A stretch of DNA of 64,000 nt from positions 1 through 64,000 of the forward strand of contig JAGCYD010000080.1 in NCBI GenBank assembly GCA_017960985.1. The letters are read 5' to 3'. Under the pieces are notes generated by a model. The model was not told the DNA's origin. It searched no databases and saw nothing but the letters and a program-made list of their open reading frames with translations. Positions 45,222 to 53,946 of the stretch are shown in pieces (the stretch's first letter is position 1; every line of letters begins with the position of its first letter). Origin of the DNA: Bacteroidaceae bacterium. GTDB taxonomy: Bacteria > Bacteroidota > Bacteroidia > Bacteroidales > Bacteroidaceae. Made by a program: the position numbers and the translations under genes.

Positions 45222-48200
45222 TTATTTTACAAGGTATTTCTTTCCATTCATGATGTACAGGCCGTTCCTCAGTCCGTCTAGCGTGGTAGCATTGCGGCGT
45301 ACCAGTTTGCCGTCGAGGCTATAGATATTGCTGCCCGTCACCACATTCAAACTACCATCCTCCTCGATAGCCATGATACCCGTCTCAATGTCGTCCACCG
45401 AGAAGTTGGCGAGTTTTACATGACTTTCTCCATACTCATCCACCGTCATATCCTTAAAGTAGGCACGCGTAGGACGCAACCTCGTGGTGCCCGCCGTACT
45501 CTTCTTGTATGTATTATCCGTGCTATTGGTAAAGTACACACCATGCTTGGGGATATAGACTGTCTTATAGGTGCCCACATAATTATATATGGGAGTTTTG
45601 TCTCCTTCTACCACATCATCATAACCTTGTGCTGCTCCCGGACGCCCATCCACAACCTGAGGCTGTGCAGTGCCATTCCAAATGGCAGAAGGCATCTTCA
45701 GTACCACCAAATTTTGTTTGAGCGTATGGGCCGCATCACTTCCGTTATACTTCGTGGCATTTGTGGCATCACCCCAGATGATAATTGGCACATTGGCCAT
45801 AATGCCACAAGGACGACTCTTGAAGCGAAGTCGGCAGGCCATGTATTCGTCGTCGTCGAATGTAGCGCCCACATAGTAGCAAATTCTCGTATCTCCACCA
45901 AGATGGAATGCTTCCGTTGCCTGACTCTGGGTCATATTGAACGGCAGCACCAAACTGTTCCAGGCTCCACTGTTGAAGGTTCGCTTCAGGGCGACATTCG
46001 TCACTGCGAGCGACGGTGGGGCAGATAATGCTCCTGCAGAACCATTATTCAATTTGAAGCTAAGTCCATTGTCACCGATATTCGCCGTAGCAGCTTCCGT
46101 CCGTCCATCTGCCGTCAGTGTGTAATCGTCCAAACACCGTAACAGGTAGAAATCGGCCATGGCCACCTGCAACTGTCCATTACCACCTAAACCAGTATAT
46201 TCGCGATTCTTCGTGAAGGTAATTACATAGTCATCATATTTACCATCCGAGCCATAGTCTGCCTGAGTGGTAAAAGTCGCTGTGTATAGTTTCCAATATT
46301 GTGCATCGAAGTTACCCTTCTCGTTTTCAGCAACCTGATAATAGGCTACCGATGGAGTGACAGAACTATTCGATGCGCTGTTCTCTATCGTGATATCTAC
46401 TTGCTTTCGTATTTCTTTATCCCTATCCTCCCAGTTGGTATAGAGGAAAACAAGTGCATATTTCGTATTCGGAAGCAGGGGTAAGGTATAGCCTGGTTGC
46501 ATACCATAGTTTGTATCGAACTTAATCATCAAACAGGTACTGTCAGGTACGCCAACCAAACCAGTATCTTGAGTCGTATTCACGCCCAACTTGTTCATAC
46601 GGGTAGAATAGGCATCGTGGCGACCAGCCAAGTCCCAACCCGAAGGTTCGATGGTTCTAAAAGCGTGAGTACCCTCATCGTCGTACATCACGAAATCCTT
46701 TATATCATCTGTGGTATAGTTACTGGTCCAGTAGATGCCATTCATCTCTTCCGCGTTCTGCGTCCAACTTTCGTTGGCAGCCTGCAATGCTCTCAACGCA
46801 TAGGTAGAAAGAGCGTAGTTCACACCTGCAATGACTTGTTCTGCTGTCTTGGTTCGTGGCACAGCATCATACTCATTTAGCAGACTCTGGATAATGGTCT
46901 TGTACGCCTCTGCATTCGTCTTGGCCACCAACTGCTCTACATTGGTGTACGGGGCATATTCGTCTTCGCCGAAGCCCAGTTTATGAGTGTCAGCCGCAGC
47001 AATAGCCGTTCCCAAATTGGTATTCAAAGTACGGATAGCGGAAAGGTCCACTCCCGTTCCCGTATATTTCAGATTCTTGAAGGCCAGCCAACTGACATTG
47101 GTGCCATCTTCTACTATAAACTGGATATGCAAGTCGTATAGACCGTCACCATTTTCATCCACCTCGTCGGCATAGGCGTCTGTAATCGTCGGTTCTGCAA
47201 CATAATAGTTTGTGCTCCCGACTCGCGTCCAAGTGATTGTTCCATTAGAAATTTTCGTTCCGCTGGAATACTCCGTTAATCCGCCCGTGCGTTCTGAATA
47301 GATGCGCATCTTCACATGCGTAGGAACACTACCATCCGTCATCACACGCAGTTTTCCCGTTAGACTAAGAGTACTTGACCCCGTTGTGGTCTTTACCGTG
47401 GCCTGCAGGGTCCTGGGCGTCAAGGCACTTCCGCTCCAATACTCCATGAAAGGCACCCAATAGTCGTGCGTGTCACCCTCTACAGACCATGTGTTGCAAT
47501 GGAAATTACCATCTTCAGCAGAGTAGCCCGAATAGTCGCTGTTACTGGTTTGCTCGTATGCCATCCATGCACTGGCAAGGAATGGGACAACGGGTACTGG
47601 CTTCTGTCCTACACCACGATTACCGAAGAACTCTTTGTAAAGGTTGCTTGCATAGGTGTCGCCCATCGTCTCGTGGTCGTACATCGTCTTGCTCTTTTCA
47701 TAATGACCGTACAGCGTACTATATGCCTCGTAGGTATAGACATTGGTGTTCGTCATCAAGGCCTGAAGAGAGTCAAGGGCATTCTTGGCATCTTCGTAGG
47801 CATCGATGCTGACAAGGGCCGTTTCGCGAGCCTTCACCAACCTCACATAGTTGGTAGCCGTCTTTGCACCAGTATAGGCCGTTCTCGCTGTTGTATATTC
47901 CGTTCTCTCCGCAGCATTCATCGGCTTGCTTGTATCCACATCGTTGGCTGGGTCAGGGAATCCGACAACGCCACCGCCCAAGTAAGTCAATCGAAAATCA
48001 TCGGCATTGTATGCCATATAGCCATTTACCTCCGTACCATCCGCATTCATACCTTTGACACCGATTGTGACAGCGCCATCACCTACCACAAAATCGAAGG
48101 TAAAGGCTGGTTGCCAGGTTTTATAGGCATCTCCATTCCCATTTCCGTCAATCGTGCATTTTTGATATGTATTGGGGGCTGCATCAGTTGTAAGAGCCAC

Positions 48201-50849
48201 ATAGCGTGCCGAAGTCTGGTCATTGGTGGAAATTCTTACGGACATCCGATAGGTTCCGTCGGGCAATCCTGTAAGTGTCTGGGTAATGGGGTTACCCGAC
48301 CACCATGTATGGAAGAAGTAACTTCCTTCAGCCACCGAAGAGGGATTCATGTGAGCCGCGCTTGAGGTTACCGAGGAGCCATCGCCTCCTGAAGCCCCAT
48401 TAGGCAAGGTCCACCCTGTCAAATCACCCATCTCGAAGCCTTGGTTAAGGATAAAGGCCGTCATATTGGCATTGGCTGTGGCGTTGGCGTTCCAATATTC
48501 GGATACAAAAGTCTTCCATGTTGATATCACATCGTCTAGTGTTTCATACACTCCATTCGTGTAGTTCGTCACAACGGCACTACTCGTAATGCTTGCCGCC
48601 GGAATATCACCAATTTGATTCGCAGAGTTTAATTTCCCTGTAAGAGCTAGAATCTGCTCATACACCGCGATGCTAGCATCGGCCGCTTCCTTTCGAGTCA
48701 TCATGGTCGCATAGCCTTCGAATGTCTTTCCTGCCTGATAGGTGGTACGAGCTGACTGATATGCACTCTTCACATCGGCATTCATCGGTGTCGCACTATA
48801 GTCTGGGAAATCGGGAAGGTCGGAGGTCGTGGCACGCGTAATGCTGAGTTCGGCATAGGCTGGACGATGGCCATCCTGAGATGTCGTACTCCAAGTGTAA
48901 TTGCCTTCGGCATCCGTTTCGAAGAATATGGCTACAGAAGTCCAGTTGTTTGCATTATGGCTAGCCACCACATCTGTGAGTGTCTTTGTGGCTATTGTCG
49001 TACCATTAGGATTACTTATCGTAATAGTAGGCGTCCCGGACGAGTCACCCCATCCACCGTACTTGAAAGTCATTTTATAATTGGTCGATGCTTTCAAGGG
49101 CATGGTATAGCCAGTGGTGGTACCGTAGGTTGTACTATTACCAAAACGCAACCACAACGCCATGGTTGGGCTTACATTGCCCAATCCCGTATTGCTCGAA
49201 GGATTAGCAGAAACACGCAGTCTGCCTGTGTCGGAATTATTTGTAAATCCTGTTGCCGCAAATTCACCGCCAGATGTATAGACACTACCATCAAGCGACC
49301 AATAGATGGCATTTACTTCGCCTACATTGGCCGTCCAACTGGCATTATTGAGAGCAGAGATAAGACCTGCAATATAGGCATGTGTATAACCGGCTGGATT
49401 TGAAGTATCAACAGAGAGAGCCTCCTCTAAAAATGCTATTGCAGCAACATTGTTGTAGGGAGCATATTCGCCATCTTCAAAACCCAGAGTATGATTCGAA
49501 ACAGCCAAGGAGATAGCAGAGGACAAATCGGACATATCACCCGCCGTGGCTGGGGTTGTTGGGAGAGTGGAGAATGTGAGCGTGACAGCAGCCGAAGAAT
49601 ACACATAGAGCGTCGTCCCTTCGAAAAGTGTGAGGGGACCAATAGGAGTAGAAGTATTCACATTTTGGCTTGTGACAGTAGAAAGATCGGGGCAGCCGTC
49701 TGTTCCTGTTTGCGTATAGTATATGGTAGCCGATGCGGATGAGGATATACTATATTCCGCCGTAGAGTTTATTTCGAAAGCATACCACTGATTAGCAACC
49801 AGATTGTCCCCCGAACTGGCCGATAGCGGTAACTGCTTCAGCACGAAGTTATCCCAAATAGTCCAATAACCTGCATCCGTACCTTTAATTCCAATTTTCA
49901 AGGTATTATCACTCACAGTCGTTGTGACATTGTTTACATAATAACCTGCCGAGAACGAGGTACTAGCACCATTCATACTTGCATCCGTTCCCTCACCGCC
50001 AGCATTGAATGCTCTTAATGCGCTTTCGCTGGTGTTGGCATACAAAACTGGAGGAATTGTACCCCCATCGTTACGAGCAAAGCCTTGCGCATACAACTTA
50101 TAGGTCGCATTGGGAACTGATTCATTTATGGTCTGACTTAAATCAAAAGTCGCGCGGTATGTTTCTGCGCAACGATTAGTTGCGAGGCCACCCGCATGAT
50201 TTGTCCATGTTCCATCAACAGTCCAGATAGGACGATCCCACGGACGGTTAAAATCGGTATTCTGCAAGTAATAGGTATAGTCACAATGGTAATGCCGCGT
50301 ACTCATGGGAATAATTAGCCAATAAGAAGCGGCATCACCCGTACTTTCACCCACTTGTACGCGTGAATCCGTATCAAAAAACAAATATTGTGTATCGCTA
50401 TTCTTGATGGTATAAGCATTTGTATATCCCGACACACCGACGGGAGTAAACACCCAGTTGGCATCATTCGTACCCGTATCCAAATAGCCATTTGTTGTCA
50501 TGTAGCCCGCTTTCGCTTGCGCCCCATTATTCACAGAGAAGGACTGGGTATAGAGAGAATATGTGTTTGTACCCGTAGAAGCAAAAGTAATCAAACGGCC
50601 AGCATGATCTACTGTGGCATGTGTACCCCAGTCCATACCATCTGTCAGAAACATTCCTGTTTCGATGTTATAAAGGAAAAAGTTCGCCCCTTCACCCGCT
50701 GCCGAATCGATGGTTACGCCTTGGGTGTAGGTATCATTGTACGAGGCTTGCGGCCATGCCTTTAGTGAATAAGAAAAACCGATGACGATCAGCACCGCAG
50801 TTAGCAATGTGCGGGCTGTCGTCATCAGATTGGTAAAGATTTTATTCAT
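45222..50849 (-). CDS. Giant secreted protein, 1875 aa (cassette 2)
   Basis: This is a paralogue of the 3495-aa protein. It has a signal peptide (VLIVIGFSYSLKAWPQ), then ASYNDTYTQGVTI, FLYNIETGMFLTDGMDWG and ATVDHAGRLI, and a YYLQNTDFNRPWDRPIW module. About residues 370-440 match the WYA(F/Y)...SSAAVTL segment of the larger protein. Middle regions contain helical pieces with repeated AYxxARTxYxxGKT wording (near 725 and 995) and several carbohydrate-binding-like beta domains. The C-terminus (NIYSLDGKLVRRN, LRNGLYIMNGKKYLVK) is a type IX-secretion-like sorting signal. No catalytic residues recognised. Confidence 0.85.
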   Translation of the reverse strand: MNKIFTNLMTTARTLLTAVLIVIGFSYSLKAWPQASYNDTYTQGVTIDSAAGEGANFFLYNIETGMFLTDGMDWGTHATVDHAGRLITFASTGTNTYSLYTQSFSVNNGAQAKAGYMTTNGYLDTGTNDANWVFTPVGVSGYTNAYTIKNSDTQYLFFDTDSRVQVGESTGDAASYWLIIPMSTRHYHCDYTYYLQNTDFNRPWDRPIWTVDGTWTNHAGGLATNRCAETYRATFDLSQTINESVPNATYKLYAQGFARNDGGTIPPVLYANTSESALRAFNAGGEGTDASMNGASTSFSAGYYVNNVTTTVSDNTLKIGIKGTDAGYWTIWDNFVLKQLPLSASSGDNLVANQWYAFEINSTAEYSISSSASATIYYTQTGTDGCPDLSTVTSQNVNTSTPIGPLTLFEGTTLYVYSSAAVTLTFSTLPTTPATAGDMSDLSSAISLAVSNHTLGFEDGEYAPYNNVAAIAFLEEALSVDTSNPAGYTHAYIAGLISALNNASWTANVGEVNAIYWSLDGSVYTSGGEFAATGFTNNSDTGRLRVSANPSSNTGLGNVSPTMALWLRFGNSTTYGTTTGYTMPLKASTNYKMTFKYGGWGDSSGTPTITISNPNGTTIATKTLTDVVASHNANNWTSVAIFFETDAEGNYTWSTTSQDGHRPAYAELSITRATTSDLPDFPDYSATPMNADVKSAYQSARTTYQAGKTFEGYATMMTRKEAADASIAVYEQILALTGKLNSANQIGDIPAASITSSAVVTNYTNGVYETLDDVISTWKTFVSEYWNANATANANMTAFILNQGFEMGDLTGWTLPNGASGGDGSSVTSSAAHMNPSSVAEGSYFFHTWWSGNPITQTLTGLPDGTYRMSVRISTNDQTSARYVALTTDAAPNTYQKCTIDGNGNGDAYKTWQPAFTFDFVVGDGAVTIGVKGMNADGTEVNGYMAYNADDFRLTYLGGGVVGFPDPANDVDTSKPMNAAERTEYTTARTAYTGAKTATNYVRLVKARETALVSIDAYEDAKNALDSLQALMTNTNVYTYEAYSTLYGHYEKSKTMYDHETMGDTYASNLYKEFFGNRGVGQKPVPVVPFLASAWMAYEQTSNSDYSGYSAEDGNFHCNTWSVEGDTHDYWVPFMEYWSGSALTPRTLQATVKTTTGSSTLSLTGKLRVMTDGSVPTHVKMRIYSERTGGLTEYSSGTKISNGTITWTRVGSTNYYVAEPTITDAYADEVDENGDGLYDLHIQFIVEDGTNVSWLAFKNLKYTGTGVDLSAIRTLNTNLGTAIAAADTHKLGFGEDEYAPYTNVEQLVAKTNAEAYKTIIQSLLNEYDAVPRTKTAEQVIAGVNYALSTYALRALQAANESWTQNAEEMNGIYWTSNYTTDDIKDFVMYDDEGTHAFRTIEPSGWDLAGRHDAYSTRMNKLGVNTTQDTGLVGVPDSTCLMIKFDTNYGMQPGYTLPLLPNTKYALVFLYTNWEDRDKEIRKQVDITIENSASNSSVTPSVAYYQVAENEKGNFDAQYWKLYTATFTTQADYGSDGKYDDYVITFTKNREYTGLGGNGQLQVAMADFYLLRCLDDYTLTADGRTEAATANIGDNGLSFKLNNGSAGALSAPPSLAVTNVALKRTFNSGAWNSLVLPFNMTQSQATEAFHLGGDTRICYYVGATFDDDEYMACRLRFKSRPCGIMANVPIIIWGDATNATKYNGSDAAHTLKQNLVVLKMPSAIWNGTAQPQVVDGRPGAAQGYDDVVEGDKTPIYNYVGTYKTVYIPKHGVYFTNSTDNTYKKSTAGTTRLRPTRAYFKDMTVDEYGESHVKLANFSVDDIETGIMAIEEDGSLNVVTGSNIYSLDGKLVRRNATTLDGLRNGLYIMNGKKYLVK

Positions 50850-50923
50850 GACATTATATGTTCGTCCGTTGGATTTCGCCCTAAATCCGCTCTAATTACA
50901 CCACCGCTGTGATATATCTGCAA

Positions 50924-50954
50924 CAAAGGTATGAAAAAAGAATCAACCTACAAA
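50924..50954 (-). promoter_or_regulatory. Promoter of giant-protein cassette 2
   Basis: On the minus strand TTTG at 50954-50951, a 19-bp spacer and TACCTTTG at 50931-50924. Leader about 67 nt. Confidence 0.75.
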
Positions 50955-51011
50955 TTTTTCGCACATAAAAATGATTATATTTCAATATTTTAATGAAAAT
51001 TACCCATTTTA

Positions 51012-51106
51012 GAGGGGCTACAAACAGGTCAAGACATGGGTTACATATAGTTCAAATGAAGGGGAGGGTAATAATTCAAACAAAGGTGGTAAATGGGTCA
51101 GACAAG
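51012..51106 (-). promoter_or_regulatory. Four ~23-bp direct repeats upstream of cassette 2 promoter
   Basis: On the plus strand a G-rich word, then TA-rich bases, then (G/A)(G/T)TCA(A/G)A recurs. The TC dinucleotides sit at 51029, 51052, 51076 and 51098, steps of 23, 24 and 22 bp. The first unit (CTACAAACAGGTCAAG) nearly equals the copy upstream of cassette 1. About two helical turns per step suits a protein binding repeatedly to one DNA face. Confidence 0.55.
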
Positions 51107-51199
51107 ATGTCATTTGACAATCTAACAATTTACAATTTGACGAATTAACGATTGGTATCCTCTCTCCCCTACCCACTCTCCACTATCCACCAATATAAT

Positions 51200-51350
51200 A
51201 GGATAGTGCCGCTCAACCCAAAGAAAACTGCCACGCGGAGCCAAGGTAACTGCCGCTCAGGCTAGAGGATAGCGCCGCTCGGAGCGAAGGAAAGTGCCGC
51301 TCAGGCTAGAGGATAGCGCCGCTCAGGCCAAAGGAAAGTGCCGTTCGACC
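51200..51350. repeat. Array F: seven 22-bp units (AGGAnAGnGCCGCTCAGG)
   Basis: Units start at 51200, 51222, 51244, 51266, 51288, 51310 and 51332, an unbroken 22-bp step. Core AGGAWAGYGCCGCTCAGGC; only the GCC...GGC part is a dyad. Units 3 and 5 share the same end and units 4 and 6 the same start, as if pairs had been copied together. Confidence 0.9.
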
Positions 51351-51352
51351 TC

Positions 51353-51440
51353 GTACCATATATGGTACTGGGGAATACCATAGGTGGTACGGAAGAGTAC
51401 CTTATATGGTACGAAGAAGTACCATTAATGGTATTGAGCA
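51353..51440. repeat. Array G: four 22-bp palindromic units (GTACCATATATGGTAC)
   Basis: Units start at 51353, 51375, 51397 and 51419, contiguous with array F. Unit 1 is a perfect 16-bp palindrome. The others differ by compensating or single changes. Six-base linkers are purine-rich on the plus strand. Confidence 0.9.
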
Positions 51441-51457
51441 TAGAGATAGGTAACAAC

Positions 51458-51526
51458 AAAAGCAGCCACACTTTGCCCTGATAAATCATAACAAAAGCAG
51501 CCACACCGCAAAGTGTGGCTGCTTTT
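51458..51526 (-). terminator. Terminator with a duplicated arm, after the Sus locus
   Basis: The inner hairpin AAAAGCAGCCACAC (51493-51506) / GTGTGGCTGCTTTT (51513-51526) has a 6-nt loop and T-rich tail on the minus strand. A second copy of the left arm at 51458-51476 matches the right arm (51508-51526) over 19 bp, so two exclusive hairpins are possible. It lies about 95 bp after the SusD stop. Confidence 0.75.
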
Positions 51527-51620
51527 ATCTTGATTGGGGCTTACCTTAGGCCAAACTTGACCCGGTCGAGTTCGGTTCCGTTCGGCAATACCCTTTCAAG
51601 CAAGCTTGAGGGCATTGCAC

Positions 51621-53933
51621 TCACTTTAAGCCGAACTTGCCCTTGTACTTAACGAACCAATTGTGGCGGTCGCTGAGACGGGAACCAACGGCTGCATTGC
51701 GTTGACTGACGGCATTGGCCAGAATGGAGTTGTCTCCATACCAGTAGGCACGGCGCATGAGGTCGTAGAAGCGGTTGCCTTCGTAAACCAGTTCAAGCGC
51801 TTGCTCGTCGAGGATGCAGCGGTCGATAATCTCCTGCTGTTGTGCCACGAGAGCGGGATCGTTGTAGGTCTGCTCACGCCAAGCATAGTCGGCATCCTGG
51901 AATACCTTGACACGGGCATTGTAGGCAGCGAGGTCGTCAGCGAAGATATCGTCGAGACGGTCGGTTTCCTCCTGCAATGCGAGATAACTGCGGTACTTGG
52001 ATACACTATCCACATAGTTATCGTACTTGTCGAAGGTACCCGTATTGTTGTACTTACGCTGGTCGCGGATGCTCAAGACGATATTGTACAATGAGATGTA
52101 CTCTGCCACAGTAAGTTGATAGGGATAGCGTGTCCAACTCTCGGGCTTGAAGTTCTTCTTCAGCAATTCGCCCTCGGAGGGATAAGGATAGTCACCCTTG
52201 ACGGGTTGCTTACCGATACTACCCATAACATCGTAGGGATAAGTGGTACTATCAACGGCAAGAGCTGCATAGTTGGGATCCATGAAAGGATAGCCAGAAC
52301 CACGCCCATGAATACCCCACATGTTGCAAGAGGTCAGTTCCCTATCGGAACGCGCCTGAGGCTCCCAGCCATATACCACGCCATAGCGGGTCTTGATGGC
52401 ATAGTTGTTTACATACGGCTTGAAGTAGGTATCGTTGAACTCAAACTGTTGGATGTAAGCAGAGTCTGCCTTGGTGGGATAGAAGCGCAGCACCTCGCAC
52501 TGGATAACATCGTCGGAGAGGCCCATGGTAAGTATCTGCTTGGCAAACTGGGGATAACCTGCATAGTTGAGGGCCTCAGCCATACGCAGATATATCTGTG
52601 CCGAACGATAGATACCGATATGCTGGTAGCGATGCTTCATGATGTACTGCAAATCGACTTCCTTGGAGTTGTACTTCGTAGTGCGCTGGAGGAAATCTTC
52701 GCAGAAACGCAGGTCACCAAAGTAACCATCGTTAATCTCCTCCTCGGTGAAGTCACTTTCCTGTAGCGTTACCCAACGCTTGCTGATACCGTCGGTATAG
52801 TAGCCTACATAGGTCTGTGCCTTGCTGAGGTCGCGGATGACATTGCTGGGCGTAATGCTGGCTTCAATAAGTTCTCCACCCTCCTCATACTGAACATTGT
52901 AAAGTTTACGCAGTTCGTTGTAGTATCCATCGGCAGAAGCAGAGTCCATAGGTATGGCCGTAACGAACTCCTGCACCTGAGTACCCCAAGCGCTTCTCAT
53001 CTGGTTAAAATTGGTTGCAGCACCACTGGGACCCATCATAAAGCGGCTTTCCTTGAGTGCGGTCTCGCCCCAATAAACGCGTGCGTTGGTCGTATAGAGA
53101 TACTGCTTTCCGTTGAGGTCCCAAATGATGTAGTCGTAGTAAGCCTTAGCGGCCAGTTTGGCCATCTCCTTGTCCTGCGTACAAGCAGCCAACCAAAGGT
53201 AGAGGTCACCCATGACAACCTGTGTGGGATAGAAGCACAGTTCCGGGTCGATGTCGCCACCGATTGAACCGTATTCGGGATATGCCTTGCCATAATAGGG
53301 CATCAGGTCGTTGATGAAGTACTGGCAAATCTGCTGAAGGTCGTACCAGTCATAATCATCCTCGTGGGACTGATTTTCCTTCACGATAGGTTCTGTGACG
53401 AAAGGCACCGAACCATAAACGAGCACCATCTGCAGGTAGGTCCACGCACGAATGCTGTGCACCTGGGCAATCTCGGCCTCGAAATACTTCTCATTGCGGT
53501 TTGCATTACCAGCATTGGGATCGGCATGTGCCAGGAAGTAATTACAGTTGTTGATGACAGCGTAATAATCGCGAGGATTGTTATAGGCGTTGTCGTCGCC
53601 AATCTCGAGCGAAGCAATGTCCTTGATGTCGATGGTGGCGTTGTCACGAACCTCAACCAAATCGGCACGAAGTTCACCAAACAGATTGGTGCGCACGGCG
53701 ATACCCTGCAACTTGTTGAGAATACCAAGCACAGAGGTTACCGTGTCCGCCGGATTGGAAATCAAACGGTCATCGGCATAGATGACATAGTCGTTACCCT
53801 TGTCCAGCATATCCTCGCACGAAGTCGTGACACTGAGGGTACTGAGCAGACAGAGACCACAGAGGAAACCTCCACCTACCTTTCCCGAGAGGAGGCCTCG
53901 TTTGATAACTGATATCATATTCTTTAGTTTCAT
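51621..53933 (-). CDS. SusD/RagB-family nutrient-binding lipoprotein
   Basis: The 770-aa surface lipoprotein has a long N-region before the lipobox TTSC near residue 39. It has the SusD fold wording (NNCNYFLAHADPNAGN, AQVHSIRAWTYLQMVLVYGSVPFVTEPI near residues 125-180 with TPR-like helices) and the C-terminal LDEQALELVYEGNRFYDLMRRA. At 770 residues it is larger than most members. It follows SusC by 13 bp and pairs with it as the lid of the outer-membrane transporter. It is the last gene of the locus, ending before a terminator. Confidence 0.93.
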   Translation of the reverse strand: MKLKNMISVIKRGLLSGKVGGGFLCGLCLLSTLSVTTSCEDMLDKGNDYVIYADDRLISNPADTVTSVLGILNKLQGIAVRTNLFGELRADLVEVRDNATIDIKDIASLEIGDDNAYNNPRDYYAVINNCNYFLAHADPNAGNANRNEKYFEAEIAQVHSIRAWTYLQMVLVYGSVPFVTEPIVKENQSHEDDYDWYDLQQICQYFINDLMPYYGKAYPEYGSIGGDIDPELCFYPTQVVMGDLYLWLAACTQDKEMAKLAAKAYYDYIIWDLNGKQYLYTTNARVYWGETALKESRFMMGPSGAATNFNQMRSAWGTQVQEFVTAIPMDSASADGYYNELRKLYNVQYEEGGELIEASITPSNVIRDLSKAQTYVGYYTDGISKRWVTLQESDFTEEEINDGYFGDLRFCEDFLQRTTKYNSKEVDLQYIMKHRYQHIGIYRSAQIYLRMAEALNYAGYPQFAKQILTMGLSDDVIQCEVLRFYPTKADSAYIQQFEFNDTYFKPYVNNYAIKTRYGVVYGWEPQARSDRELTSCNMWGIHGRGSGYPFMDPNYAALAVDSTTYPYDVMGSIGKQPVKGDYPYPSEGELLKKNFKPESWTRYPYQLTVAEYISLYNIVLSIRDQRKYNNTGTFDKYDNYVDSVSKYRSYLALQEETDRLDDIFADDLAAYNARVKVFQDADYAWREQTYNDPALVAQQQEIIDRCILDEQALELVYEGNRFYDLMRRAYWYGDNSILANAVSQRNAAVGSRLSDRHNWFVKYKGKFGLK

Positions 53934-53946
53934 ATTTCTGCGGTAA

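Larger units (their letters stand above)
50850..51620. other. 771-bp gene-free region between the Sus locus and cassette 2
   Basis: From left to right: cassette 2 leader and promoter (50924-50954), four ~23-bp direct repeats (51012-51106), an AATT-rich stretch, array F (51200-51350), array G (51353-51440), a duplicated terminator (51458-51526) and a short tail resembling the SusD 3' end. No coding frame is convincing. Confidence 0.75.
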
